Shown one piece after another: positions 52,339-61,607 of a stretch of DNA of 64,000 bases (position 1 is the first letter of the stretch; every line of letters starts with the position of its first letter). The stretch is taken from contig NZ_AUCU01000024.1 in assembly GCF_000429925.1 (NCBI RefSeq), positions 21,215-85,214 of the forward strand. The letters are read 5' to 3'. The position numbers and the translations under genes were made by a program. The notes under the pieces were generated by a model that saw only the letters and a list, made by a program, of their open reading frames with translations, made no database searches and was not told the DNA's origin. This DNA is from Desulfatirhabdium butyrativorans DSM 18734 (GTDB lineage Bacteria > Desulfobacterota > Desulfobacteria > Desulfobacterales > Desulfatirhabdiaceae).

Positions 52339-52452
52339 GCGCCTGAACGAAAAACCCCTATTTGGAGCAGTGCGCCGCCTGCGGGCAGGCTGTACCCAAA
52401 ACGGGTTTTCCGTTCAGGCACCAGGTAGTATCCAAAACGGGCTTTCGTTCAG
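52339..52452. repeat. Palindromic element copy j (83 bp) with a tandem right-arm fragment
   Basis: The full copy is 52339-52421 with ends GCGCCTGAACGAAAAACCCC and GGGTTTTCCGTTCAGGCAC, in the same orientation as g and nearly identical to it. Directly after it, 52429-52452 repeats the right part (TATCCAAAACGGGCTTTCGT). It separates the convergent Gate-domain and acyl-CoA ligase genes. Confidence 0.87.
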
Positions 52453-52628
52453 ATGAACCCAATCGGGCAAATGTTCGGTCCCGCATACCGGTTCGCATTC
52501 GAACGGATACCTTGGGCAGCTTCGGTGTGCTGCGATTTGAAGTGCGAAATGCGCAGTATCATTGCTGCCCCCGCTTTCGCGGTCTCCGTTCGAATGCTTG
52601 CCGGAATATCATTTTGATGGCCAAAACA

Positions 52629-54278
52629 TTACCGCTTGTAATCCTGGCGCAATTGTTTCTTGTTGATTTTGCCGACGCTGGTCTTGGCGATGGTATCAAC
52701 GATGGCGATCTTACTGGGAACGCCGTATTTGGGAATGAGCCCTTCATCGACGGACTTCATGTAGAATTGTTTGAGCTCCTCTTCCGTGATTTTCCCCTTG
52801 TATCCCTCCCGCAACACGACCATGGCCATGGGCCGCTCTCCCCATTTTTCATCGGGAATGCCGATGACGGCAGCCTCGCTGACGGCAGGATGCTGGCTGA
52901 TGATGTCCTCGAGCTGCAATGAAGAGATCCATTCGCCGCCTGTCTTGATGACATCCTTGACCCGATCGGTGATCTGCAGATAGCCTTCCGGATCGATGAA
53001 ACCGATATCCCCCGTATGCAGCCAGCCGCGTTCCCAGAGCATTTCGCTTTTTTCCGGATCCTTCAGATATCCCTGTGTCAGCCAGGGAGCCCGGACGACC
53101 ACCTCTCCAGTGGCTTTGCCATCATGGGGAACGGGTTTTCCTTCCGGATCGACGATTTCCAGATGAACCAGCGGAACGGCAAGTCCGGTCCGGCATCGAA
53201 TGGTGACCTGTTTGTCGATGTCCCAGTCGAGCATGTAAGGTTTCATGTTGGCTGCGGTCAGCAGCGGGCAGGTTTCCGACATGCCGTATGCCGATGTCAG
53301 GTTGATGCCCAGAGCCATGGCGGCCTTGCACAGACCTTTGGGCAGTGCGGAACCGCCGATGATGACCTTCCAGTGCGACAGATCCACAGACTTGATCGCC
53401 GGGCTCGATACGAGCATGTGAATGATGGTGGGCACACAGTGCGAGAAGGTCACTTTTTCGGTCATGATCAGCTTGAGCAATACCGGCGGCTCATATTTTC
53501 CGGGATAGACCTGTTTGGTGCCGAGCATGGTGCACAGATATGGGATTCCCCAGGCGTGGACATGGAACATGGGGGTCAGGGGCATATACACGTCACCCGA
53601 GTCGAGCTTGAGCTGGGATTTGTAGGCGCACAGTCCGGACATCAGCGCATAGGTGTGCATCACCAGTTGCCGGTGACTGAAATAGACGCCCTTGGGCAAA
53701 CCGGTCGTCCCGGTAGTATAGAACGTGGTGGCCATGGTGTTTTCATCGAAATCCGGAAAATCGTAAGCCGCCGGTTGCTGCTTGAGCAGGCTTTCATATT
53801 CTCCGACGACAGGCAGGCTGGAAGAGGGGGCCTGATCCAGATCGGTGAGGATGATGAATTTCTTGACACGGCTGATCTGGTCCCGAACAGGCTCGAGCAT
53901 GGGCAGGAAATCGGAATTGACCAGGATGACATCGTCTTCGGCGTGGTTGATCGTGTAAACCAACTGTTCCGGTGACAGTCGGATGTTGATGGTATGCAGT
54001 ACCGCACCCATCATCGGAATGGCGAAGAAACATTCCAGGTACCGGTGGCTGTCCCAGTCCATCACAGCAACGGTAGTTCCGGGCTGCACGCCCAATGATT
54101 TGAGGACATTGGCCAGTTGACCGATCCGGCTCCGAAGTGTACGATAATTGTAACGGATTTTGTCCCGATAGACGATTTCCTGATCCGGGGCATAGGCCAT
54201 CGGGGCTTCGATGATGTTTTTGATGAGCAGCGGGTAGGCATAAGCGGAAGGGGTTTTGGGAATCGTTCGGTAACTCAT
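52629..54278 (-). CDS. Medium/long-chain acyl-CoA ligase (AMP-forming)
   Basis: 549 aa. Adenylate-forming motifs: 'TTFYTTGTTGLPKGVYFSH' (A3 P-loop), 'SAYGMSETCP' (A5), 'GWLHTGDIGFIDPEGYLQIT' (A7), 'DRVKDVIKTGGEWISSLQLE' (A8), and the A10 lysine in 'KTSVGKINKKQLRQDYK'. It activates carboxylic acids to acyl-CoA. AAAAGGAGGATGA precedes the start. The length and motifs fit the FadD/AlkK-like branch; the exact acid is unknown. Confidence 0.92.
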   Translation of the reverse strand: MSYRTIPKTPSAYAYPLLIKNIIEAPMAYAPDQEIVYRDKIRYNYRTLRSRIGQLANVLKSLGVQPGTTVAVMDWDSHRYLECFFAIPMMGAVLHTINIRLSPEQLVYTINHAEDDVILVNSDFLPMLEPVRDQISRVKKFIILTDLDQAPSSSLPVVGEYESLLKQQPAAYDFPDFDENTMATTFYTTGTTGLPKGVYFSHRQLVMHTYALMSGLCAYKSQLKLDSGDVYMPLTPMFHVHAWGIPYLCTMLGTKQVYPGKYEPPVLLKLIMTEKVTFSHCVPTIIHMLVSSPAIKSVDLSHWKVIIGGSALPKGLCKAAMALGINLTSAYGMSETCPLLTAANMKPYMLDWDIDKQVTIRCRTGLAVPLVHLEIVDPEGKPVPHDGKATGEVVVRAPWLTQGYLKDPEKSEMLWERGWLHTGDIGFIDPEGYLQITDRVKDVIKTGGEWISSLQLEDIISQHPAVSEAAVIGIPDEKWGERPMAMVVLREGYKGKITEEELKQFYMKSVDEGLIPKYGVPSKIAIVDTIAKTSVGKINKKQLRQDYKR

Positions 54279-54325
54279 TCATCCTCCTTTTTCGGTAAAA
54301 GATCGTTGGGGGTTGTCGAATCCGG

Positions 54326-54368
54326 GGTTCAGATGAACCGGGGAGTGATGGTTTCATTTTGAACCATC
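54326..54368 (-). promoter_or_regulatory. Two palindromes upstream of acyl-CoA ligase
   Basis: GGTTCA-GA-TGAACC (54326-54339) and GATGGTT-8 bp-AACCATC (54347-54368), 48-90 bp before the ligase start. The second has the same 7-8-7 geometry as the palindrome at the acyl-CoA dehydrogenase promoter, though with different bases. They are candidate operators. No clear -35/-10 pair is seen. Confidence 0.42.
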
Positions 54369-54567
54369 GATCATGTCTTGCTTACTGTTGGTGCCTTTAT
54401 CAGGAAATCGAAAGAAATTCAATAAGAACGGGAAGGCGGGGGACAAGGAGGCTTGTTGCGGAGTTTGTAGCCAGGCTCATGCGCATGGATGTTATCTACA
54501 ACCATATTGATTATCCGGGGAAAACATATTAAATGCTCATGGCGAGGGTCGCCGCCCCCGTAGATAG

Positions 54568-54834
54568 AAATTCGGTCGTCATTTAGGCCAATGCGGTAAT
54601 ACAGACCAAGGCATTCGCTGAATCTCATAGGGGCGACCGGCGGGTCGCCCCTACAGGTCATGTTGATTTTCAACGATAAAGGTACATGGTTTTCAGTTCC
54701 ATACCGGAATATGAAAATTCGGTCGTCATTCCGGAAGAAGCCACGGCTCGTCATTCCGGCGAAAGCCGGAATCCAGCGCTTCGATTGCGGGTTATGGACA
54801 GGTTTTGGATTCCGGCTTTCGCCGGGGTGACGGG
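54568..54834. repeat. Cluster of small repeats and hairpins in a 616-bp intergenic region
   Basis: The region 54279-54894 has no gene. It contains a 16-bp direct repeat AAATTCGGTCGTCATT (54568-54583 and 54715-54730), a hairpin TAGGGGCGACC-GGCG-GGTCGCCCCTA (54628-54653; written here as two arms), and an inverted pair of the common 'ATTCCGGCGAAAGCCGGAAT' repeat (54749-54778 and 54805-54834). These are unlike the main palindromic family. Confidence 0.7.
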
Positions 54835-54894
54835 CCTGACTGCCCACTGCCCGCTACCCACTGTTTTCACGATTTCAGATGTTAAGGACAATCG

Positions 54895-55353
54895 ATGTCG
54901 CTCGATTTGCAATTGCAGGCCTCTCTGGAAAATCTTCCTCGATGGATGGAAGCCATAAGTCTCGAGGCTGAACAGATGGGTCTTCCGGAGAAGCGAATCC
55001 GCGAAGTTGAGCTTGCCCTCGAAGAGGCTCTGGTCAACATCGTCAGCTACGCCTATGACGAGCCTGCTGGTAAGATCCAGATTCGCTCCTTTCGCGATGA
55101 TGCCCAATCCAGGTGGTTGATCCAGATCACGGATCAGGGCAAACCATTCGATGTCGCCAAGGCGTCGGATCCGGACATTCAGGCACCACTCTCAGAAAGA
55201 GAAATCGGCGGACTGGGTATCTATCTGATCCGAAAATTGATGGATGACGTATCTTACGAACGAAGAGGGAACCGGAATATCTTGACGCTTTACGTAAAGC
55301 TGCCCGATTCGACGGCCCAAAACGCATCCGGAATCCCTGAACCGAACCCTTAA
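54895..55353 (+). CDS. RsbW/SpoIIAB-like serine kinase (anti-sigma factor type ATPase)
   Basis: 152 aa GHKL ATPase. N box 'VELALEEALVNIVSYAYDEP', G1 box 'IQITDQGKPFDV', G2 box 'GGLGIYLIRKLMDDVSYER'. Such stand-alone HATPase_c_2 proteins phosphorylate an anti-sigma-factor antagonist or bind a sigma factor. No STAS-domain partner is nearby. TTAAGGACA precedes the ATG. Confidence 0.85.
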   Translation: MSLDLQLQASLENLPRWMEAISLEAEQMGLPEKRIREVELALEEALVNIVSYAYDEPAGKIQIRSFRDDAQSRWLIQITDQGKPFDVAKASDPDIQAPLSEREIGGLGIYLIRKLMDDVSYERRGNRNILTLYVKLPDSTAQNASGIPEPNP

Positions 55354-55370
55354 TCCCGGAAGGATCATTC

Positions 55371-56279
55371 ATGCGTATCGTAACACGCCCCGATTTTGAT
55401 GGCGTCGTCTGCGCCGTGCTGCTCAAGGATGCCCTGCAGATCGAAGGCCCCGTCTCTTGGGTCGAACCGGGAGATGTCCAGAAAGGTCGATTTGCCATCG
55501 ATACACAAGACATTCTGGCCAATCTTCCGTATGCATCCGGATGCGCCCTGTGGTTCGATCACCACCATTCGAACCGGATGGATCGGCCGATTCCCGGACT
55601 TTTCCGCATGGCGCCGTCGGCTGCCGGTCTCGTGTACGAATATTATCGGGACAATCTGCATCGGGATTATGCTGAACTGGTCCGTGCGGCAGACAAGATC
55701 GATTCCGCCGATCTGACCATGGCAGAGGTGTTCTGCCCGGAGGCCCACCCCTATCTGTTGCTTTCCATGACCCTGCCAGGCCACAGCCGAAAGGACACGA
55801 CCTACTGGGACCATCTGGTCGGGCTGCTTCTCGCTCAGGACATATCCGCAGTCCTGGCCGATCCGCTCGTCAAGGAACGATGTGATGCCGTCATCGCCCA
55901 AAACGACGCCTATCAGAAGCTGCTGATCGAACATACGCGGTGTGAAGCCAGCGTTGCGATCACCGATTTTCGGAACCTGGTTCCCGCACCCGACGGGAAC
56001 CGATTTCTGGTCTATGCTCTCTTTCCACAGGCCAATGTCCACATGAAGCTGCGTTATGACGCCAACGACCCGAATCTGCTCGCCGTCAGTGTCGGTCACA
56101 GCATCTTCAACAAAACCTGCCGGGTGGATGTGGGGATGCTCCTGCAGCGCTATCAGGGAGGCGGGCACTACACCGTGGGCGCATGCCGGTTTCCCCGGCA
56201 ATTCGCGGATGAATATGTTCCGAAGATTCTTGAGGCGCTGATCGAAAACAAACCCGGGGCACTCCCGGACGTTTCATGA
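55371..56279 (+). CDS. DHH-family phosphoesterase
   Basis: 302 aa. 'RIVTRPDFDGVVCAVLLKDA' (DxDG-type metal site), 'ALWFDHHHSNRM' (DHH) and the C-terminal DHHA1-like 'YQGGGHYTVGACRF' (GGGH). The family includes exopolyphosphatases, NrnA oligoribonucleases and c-di-AMP hydrolases; the substrate here cannot be fixed. It overlaps tilS by 4 bp. Confidence 0.85.
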   Translation: MRIVTRPDFDGVVCAVLLKDALQIEGPVSWVEPGDVQKGRFAIDTQDILANLPYASGCALWFDHHHSNRMDRPIPGLFRMAPSAAGLVYEYYRDNLHRDYAELVRAADKIDSADLTMAEVFCPEAHPYLLLSMTLPGHSRKDTTYWDHLVGLLLAQDISAVLADPLVKERCDAVIAQNDAYQKLLIEHTRCEASVAITDFRNLVPAPDGNRFLVYALFPQANVHMKLRYDANDPNLLAVSVGHSIFNKTCRVDVGMLLQRYQGGGHYTVGACRFPRQFADEYVPKILEALIENKPGALPDVS

Positions 56280-57790
56280 TGCGTCTTGCAGCAGAGCTTG
56301 AGCGCAGTGTTCGGGAAACGATCCGGCGCTACCGGATGTTCGATCCGGAGGACGGCATCCTGGTGGCCGTTTCGGGCGGTCCCGACTCGGTCGCCCTGCT
56401 CCATATCCTGCTTGCCCTGCCAATGCTTCAAAACCACGGCATCGGCGTCGCCCATTTCAATCACCTGCTGCGAAACGATGCCTCCGATGCCGATGCGGCG
56501 TTCGTGAAACAGCTTTGTGAATCGCTTGGCCTTCCCTGCTTCCTGGGAGCCTTCGATTGCCGCAATCAACCCTTTGGGCCAGGCGTTTCGCCGGAAGATG
56601 CGGCCAGGAAGGCCCGATACCGCTTTCTGTTTGAAACTGCCCAACAGCACGGATATCGCAAGATCGCTCTGGGCCATCAGGCCGACGACAATGCCGAGCA
56701 GGTTCTGCTGGCGCTTTTTCGCGGCAGCGGCCTGAAAGGGGTCGCCGGCATTCCGCCGGTGCGAAACGGCATCATTGTGCGGCCGCTGATCCGGATCCGG
56801 AAAAAAGCACTTCTCGATTTTTTACGCACCAATGACTTGGATTGGCGGATCGATGCCTCGAATGCGGATACCGTGTTTTTGCGAAACGCGTTGCGCCATG
56901 AAATCATGCCGCAACTGCAGAGGCGTTTTTCCGATGCCGTTCCCGAAATCCTGAACCGTTTCGCACAGATTGCATCCGATGAGGACGAGTGGGTCGAAAC
57001 GCTCATCACCCCCCTGATGCAAGGCATCATCGAACCATACGGACCGGATGGCATTCGGATGCTCTACGGGCCGCTTCGGCCGTTGCACCGGGCGGCGCAA
57101 CGGCGAATCGTCGTTCGGGCGCTGGCCTTGCTGAAACACAATCGGCTGCACCTGAGTTTTTTTCATGTCGAAGCGATCCTGGGGCTTCTGGATCGATCGG
57201 GGAATCGCGCGCTCCATCTTCCCGATGGCGTTCTGGTGCAGAAGACCGGAGACGAGATTCGGTTGCGGCGGGTTCCCAAGCGATCCGGCAGGCGGAATCG
57301 GCCCGATCCGACTGCCGGATATGCCTACTTGCTGACCAGACCGGAGATGAACCGGCCTACGCGCTTGCGCATTGCCGAGGCCAACGCAGAAATTCTGGCG
57401 GAAATTCTGCCGGCAGGCGACGCGTGCGATCTGGGGGACTCAGATCAGGCTTTTTTCGACGCTGCGGGACCGCGCTTTCCGCTGACCGTTCGGAGCCCCA
57501 GGCCGGGAGATCGCTTTTGGCCCATGGGTATGGCCGGGTCCAAAAAACTGAGCCGATGCTTGATGGACAGAAAAATTCCCCGTGAGTTCAGAAGTCTTTG
57601 GCCGATTGTCGTTTCTGAAGGCGATATCCTGTGGGTGTGCGGCCTCAGAAGGGGCAGCGCCCATCCCGTCAAGCGATGGGACGGGGCCGTTTTGCGGCTG
57701 ACCGTATACGGCATCGATCCGAATCAGCAGCCTTTTTTCAGCCAAAATGCGTGCTGTGGCAATTCTTGCTTGCCTATTGGGGAAAAATGA
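56276..57790 (+). CDS. tilS: tRNA(Ile)-lysidine synthase
   Basis: 504 aa. It adds lysine to C34 of tRNA-Ile2, changing codon recognition from AUG to AUA. PP-loop 'VAVSGGPDSVALLHILL' (about residues 29-45), 'GVAHFNHLLR', 'ALGHQADDNAEQVLLALFRG' and 'DASNADTVFLRNALRHEIMP'; the C-terminal TilS domain includes 'SPRPGDRFWPMGMAGSKKLS'. The order tilS-ftsH is conserved in many bacteria. The last 30 residues are not conserved-looking. Confidence 0.94.
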   Translation: MMRLAAELERSVRETIRRYRMFDPEDGILVAVSGGPDSVALLHILLALPMLQNHGIGVAHFNHLLRNDASDADAAFVKQLCESLGLPCFLGAFDCRNQPFGPGVSPEDAARKARYRFLFETAQQHGYRKIALGHQADDNAEQVLLALFRGSGLKGVAGIPPVRNGIIVRPLIRIRKKALLDFLRTNDLDWRIDASNADTVFLRNALRHEIMPQLQRRFSDAVPEILNRFAQIASDEDEWVETLITPLMQGIIEPYGPDGIRMLYGPLRPLHRAAQRRIVVRALALLKHNRLHLSFFHVEAILGLLDRSGNRALHLPDGVLVQKTGDEIRLRRVPKRSGRRNRPDPTAGYAYLLTRPEMNRPTRLRIAEANAEILAEILPAGDACDLGDSDQAFFDAAGPRFPLTVRSPRPGDRFWPMGMAGSKKLSRCLMDRKIPREFRSLWPIVVSEGDILWVCGLRRGSAHPVKRWDGAVLRLTVYGIDPNQQPFFSQNACCGNSCLPIGEK

Positions 57791-57836
57791 CTAAAATGGC
57801 TCTTCGGTATCAACCTTATACAAGAGGAGTGAAGTT

Positions 57837-59759
57837 TTGAATCCGTTTTACAAGAATCTGGCTCTGTGGCTGGTCATCACCCTGATGATGATCATGCTTT
57901 ACAACCTGTTCAATCAGCAGCATTCCAGCGAAGCCAATCTCACCTACAGCGAATTCCTCTCCCTGGTGGAAGACGGCCGCATTCGTGATGTCCTCATCCA
58001 GGGTCAGGAGTTGGTCATTACGGACAGCAACCACAACCGGTTCAAGGTATATGCGCCTCAGGACCCCGGAATGATCGATTTCCTCCGGAAAAAAGGGGTT
58101 TCCATCGCCGTGAAACCACCGGCCGAATCTCCCTGGTATATGTCGCTTCTCGTATCCTGGTTCCCGATGATCGTGCTGATCGGGGTATGGATTTTTTTCA
58201 TGCGGCAGATGCAAGCCGGAGGCGGAAAGGCCATGTCTTTCGGGAAGAGCCGTGCCAGGCTGCTTTCGGAATCCTCCGATAAAATCACCTTCGACGATGT
58301 GGCCGGTATCGACGAAGCCAAGGAAGAACTGACGGAAATCGTCGATTTTCTGAAAGACCCCAAACGGTATACCCGTCTGGGGGGCCGCATTCCCAAAGGC
58401 GTCCTGCTGATGGGCCCTCCGGGAACCGGAAAGACTTTGCTGGCCCGGGCAATTGCCGGTGAAGCCGGCGTGCCGTTTTTTTCCATCAGTGGATCGGATT
58501 TCGTCGAAATGTTCGTCGGCGTCGGCGCTTCGCGGGTGCGGGACCTGTTCGTTCAGGGAAAGAAGAACGCCCCCTGCATCATCTTCATCGACGAGATCGA
58601 TGCCGTCGGACGCCATCGGGGGGCGGGGCTTGGCGGCGGGCATGACGAGCGGGAACAGACCCTCAATCAGCTTCTGGTGGAAATGGACGGTTTCGAATCG
58701 AACGAAGGGGTGATTCTCATTTCGGCCACCAACCGCCCCGATGTCCTCGATCCCGCCCTGCTTCGACCCGGACGTTTCGACCGCCAGGTTGTCGTTCCCC
58801 TTCCGGACATCAAGGGAAGGGAGAAGATCCTTCAGGTTCACATGAAAAAATCGCCGATGGCCCCCGAGGTCAATGTAACGACTCTGGCCAAGGGAACACC
58901 GGGATTTTCGGGAGCGGATCTGGAAAACCTTGTGAACGAAGCCGCTCTTCTGGCAGCCAAACGCAACAAGGAACGGGTGGACATGATCGATCTCGAGGAC
59001 GCAAAAGACAAAGTCTACATGGGACTCGAGCGAAAATCCAAGGTCATCCGGGAAGAAGACCGCAAAACGACGGCCTATCACGAGGCTGGGCATGCCCTGG
59101 TGGCCCGCTTCCTTCCAGGCACGCATGCCGTCAACAAGATCACGATCATTCCTCGGGGAAGGGCTGCCGGTATTACCTGGTTTCTGCCGGAAGAGCAGGA
59201 TTTCAAGTTCAAGGATCAACTGGAAAGCGAATTGTCGGTGGCCTTCGGCGGGAGGGCTGCCGAGGAAATCATTTTCGATCGCATCAGCACGGGTGCCGCC
59301 AACGATATCAAGCAGGCAACGGAGTTGGCGCAGAACATGGTTCGATCCTGGGGTATGAGCTCACTCGGGCCGCTTTCTTTCGCCAAGAACGAAGAGCAGA
59401 TCTTTCTCGGCAGGGAAATCGCTCAGCACCGGGATTACTCCGAGGAAACCGCCCGGAGGATCGACAGCGAAATCGCCACGTTCATCAACAATGCTTACGA
59501 GCGGGCCAAAACCGTATTGCAGGAAAATATCGATGTGCTGCACAAATTATCGGCCCTGCTGCTGGAAAAAGAAACCGTGATGGGAAGTGAGTTGGATCAG
59601 TTGATTCGATCACTGAAGCCCGATTTCATCTTTCCCTCCCCGCATCTGGAGGAAATGACAGGCCCGGAGATTGTCGTAGAAACGGAAACAGCGGCGGAAC
59701 CGCCTGCAAACGGCAATCCGCCATCGGAGCAAAAGCAGGAAAAAGCTGGTGATGTCTGA
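57837..59759 (+). CDS. ftsH: ATP-dependent zinc metalloprotease FtsH
   Basis: 640 aa membrane protease. TTG start at 57837 after AAGAGGAGTGAAG. Two membrane helices (about residues 7-22 and 102-122) flank a periplasmic domain; the AAA module has Walker A '[19 protein letters not shown]', Walker B '[16 protein letters not shown]' and the second region of homology '[19 protein letters not shown]'. The zinc site is '[14 protein letters not shown]' with the third ligand near '[12 protein letters not shown]'. It ends in a low-complexity Glu/Pro/Ala tail. It overlaps folP by a few bases. Confidence 0.96.
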   Translation: MNPFYKNLALWLVITLMMIMLYNLFNQQHSSEANLTYSEFLSLVEDGRIRDVLIQGQELVITDSNHNRFKVYAPQDPGMIDFLRKKGVSIAVKPPAESPWYMSLLVSWFPMIVLIGVWIFFMRQMQAGGGKAMSFGKSRARLLSESSDKITFDDVAGIDEAKEELTEIVDFLKDPKRYTRLGGRIPKGVLLMGPPGTGKTLLARAIAGEAGVPFFSISGSDFVEMFVGVGASRVRDLFVQGKKNAPCIIFIDEIDAVGRHRGAGLGGGHDEREQTLNQLLVEMDGFESNEGVILISATNRPDVLDPALLRPGRFDRQVVVPLPDIKGREKILQVHMKKSPMAPEVNVTTLAKGTPGFSGADLENLVNEAALLAAKRNKERVDMIDLEDAKDKVYMGLERKSKVIREEDRKTTAYHEAGHALVARFLPGTHAVNKITIIPRGRAAGITWFLPEEQDFKFKDQLESELSVAFGGRAAEEIIFDRISTGAANDIKQATELAQNMVRSWGMSSLGPLSFAKNEEQIFLGREIAQHRDYSEETARRIDSEIATFINNAYERAKTVLQENIDVLHKLSALLLEKETVMGSELDQLIRSLKPDFIFPSPHLEEMTGPEIVVETETAAEPPANGNPPSEQKQEKAGDV

Positions 59760-60630
59760 GAGAATGTTTCGGCTTCAATGGGATCGCTGGACACTCGATC
59801 TGGGATCGGCCAGAACCTGTCTGATGGGGATCCTCAATGTCACACCGGATTCCTTTTCGGACGGCGGCGAATTTTTCGAACAGGAGGATGCCGTATCGCA
59901 GGGACTGCGGCTGGAAGATCAGGGCGCAGACATTCTGGATATCGGCGGAGAATCGACGCGCCCGTTTTCCGATCTGGTGTCCGCAGAGGAAGAAATCCGA
60001 CGGGTGGTTCCGGTGATTGAAGCGCTTGCCGGAAGGGTATCGATTCCCATTTCCATCGATACAAACAAGGCGGCTGTGGCCAGGCGGGCGCTTGATGCCG
60101 GGGCTGCCATCATCAACGACATCGGCGCCTTGCGACTCGATCCCGAAATGGCGCCGCTGGCTGCCGCGCGCAAGCTCCCGATCGTTCTCATGCACATGCT
60201 GGGGGTGCCAAAAACCATGCAGGTGGCCCCCCATTATGATGAGGTGGTCACAGACATTCGCGACTTTCTGGCCCAGGCCATTGATCGGGCCACCCAGGCC
60301 GGGATCGCACGGGATCGCATCATCATCGATCCGGGCATCGGTTTCGGAAAAACCCTCGTTCATAATCTTGCCATTATTCGGAGACTTCCGGAAATTTCAT
60401 CCCTCGATTGTCCGATCCTGATGGGGCCCAGCCGCAAAGCCTTTGTGCGCAACATCCTGAAGAATGCATCATCCAAAGGGAGTGATCCCGAACGGGACCG
60501 GATCATCGACGGAACAATGGGCGCCGTTGCCGCCTGTATCTGGAACGGCGCGCACATTCTTCGGGTACACGACGTGGGCCGCGTGAGGGCCATGGCGGAT
60601 GTGATCGACGCCATTCGTACAGCACAATGA
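59752..60630 (+). CDS. folP: Dihydropteroate synthase
   Basis: 292 aa TIM barrel. It joins pABA to dihydropterin pyrophosphate in folate synthesis. '[19 protein letters not shown]' and '[15 protein letters not shown]' are the two pterin-loop signatures; '[14 protein letters not shown]' and '[11 protein letters not shown]' complete the active site. The start is the ATG at 59752 within the ftsH end (a GTG sits 3 bp upstream). The stop is followed at once by element k. Confidence 0.95.
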   Translation: MSERMFRLQWDRWTLDLGSARTCLMGILNVTPDSFSDGGEFFEQEDAVSQGLRLEDQGADILDIGGESTRPFSDLVSAEEEIRRVVPVIEALAGRVSIPISIDTNKAAVARRALDAGAAIINDIGALRLDPEMAPLAAARKLPIVLMHMLGVPKTMQVAPHYDEVVTDIRDFLAQAIDRATQAGIARDRIIIDPGIGFGKTLVHNLAIIRRLPEISSLDCPILMGPSRKAFVRNILKNASSKGSDPERDRIIDGTMGAVAACIWNGAHILRVHDVGRVRAMADVIDAIRTAQ

Positions 60631-60683
60631 TCTGCCCGCAGGCGGCGACGAGCCGCGCCGAATTGGGATTTCCGTTCAGTCAC
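60631..60683. repeat. Palindromic element copy k (left arm missing)
   Basis: The interior CTGCCCGCAGGCGGCGACGA and right arm GGGATTTCCGTTCAGTCAC are present but the left arm has been lost against the folP stop. It ends 24 bp before the coaX start. Confidence 0.72.
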
Positions 60684-60707
60684 TGCTTATAAACGCAAGG
60701 TGGGATT

Positions 60708-61475
60708 ATGCTTCTTCTGGTTATCGATGTCGGCAACACCAATATCGTGATGGGCGTCTACGACGGGGATCGGCTGGTCAACCACTGGCGGGTGAGAACC
60801 GAACGAAATATGACGGAAGACGAGTTTCACCTATTGGCCACGGGCCTCTTCGAACGGGCAGGCATCGAGACAAGCGCCATCCGGAAAACGATTATCTCCA
60901 GTGTTGTTCCCCCCATGGTGAACATCCTCGATGCCTTCTGCAACCGCTACCTGCATCATGCCCCTGTATGGGTGGATGCCAGGACCTTCACCGGCATGCC
61001 CATCCTCTATAAAAATCCCGCCGAGGTCGGGGCCGATCGTATCGTCAATGCCGTAGCCGCTTATGAGCGTTACCGGTGCGCGCTCATCGTCATCGATTTC
61101 GGTACCGCAACCACTTTCGATGTCATATCCGCTCAGGGTGAATATCTGGGCGGGGCCATCTCCCCCGGAATCATGATTGCTGCAGAAGCCCTCTTCCAGA
61201 AAGCATCCAAACTCCCCCGCGTCGAATTGCTCCGACCTCCGGAGCGCGCCATTGGAACGGATACGGCAGCCAGCATGCAATCCGGCATCCTCTATGGCTA
61301 TGCCGGTCTGGTGGATGGCATGGTGGCACGCATTCAATCGGAATTGGGCCGTAGCGCCAAGGTCATTGCCACGGGCGGTCTTGCGCCGCTGATGGCCGGA
61401 ATCGCCCATTCCATCGAATCCGTTCAGCCGGATATCACCCTCGAAGGACTCAAGCTGATCAGCGAGCGCATGTAA
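60708..61475 (+). CDS. coaX: Type III pantothenate kinase
   Basis: 255 aa, ASKHA-fold kinase making 4'-phosphopantothenate for coenzyme A. 'LLVIDVGNTNIVMGVYDGDR' (phosphate 1), 'GADRIVNAVAAYERY', 'VIDFGTATTFDVISAQGEYL' and 'GAISPGIMIAAEALFQKASK' are all CoaX signatures. GGTGGGATT precedes the ATG. The following 61476-61607 (between convergent genes) shows no clear terminator. Confidence 0.95.
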   Translation: MLLLVIDVGNTNIVMGVYDGDRLVNHWRVRTERNMTEDEFHLLATGLFERAGIETSAIRKTIISSVVPPMVNILDAFCNRYLHHAPVWVDARTFTGMPILYKNPAEVGADRIVNAVAAYERYRCALIVIDFGTATTFDVISAQGEYLGGAISPGIMIAAEALFQKASKLPRVELLRPPERAIGTDTAASMQSGILYGYAGLVDGMVARIQSELGRSAKVIATGGLAPLMAGIAHSIESVQPDITLEGLKLISERM

Positions 61476-61607
61476 TTCCCGCCCTTTGTTTTGCGATCTC
61501 CATTTCTGGTTCACAGGAATTGATGGATTGGTCCTCTGTTGTGTTCAGGGCTCTTCGCAAAAGGTTTGCAGGTTTTTCAACGGTGCATCGTTACGCCAGG
61601 TCATATT

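Noticed and set aside
3288..60683. Palindromic elements as integron attC sites or CRISPR repeats
   Set aside because: They lack the attC core sites (GTTRRRY/RYYYAAC), are not regularly spaced, and have no unique spacers or integrase/cas genes nearby.
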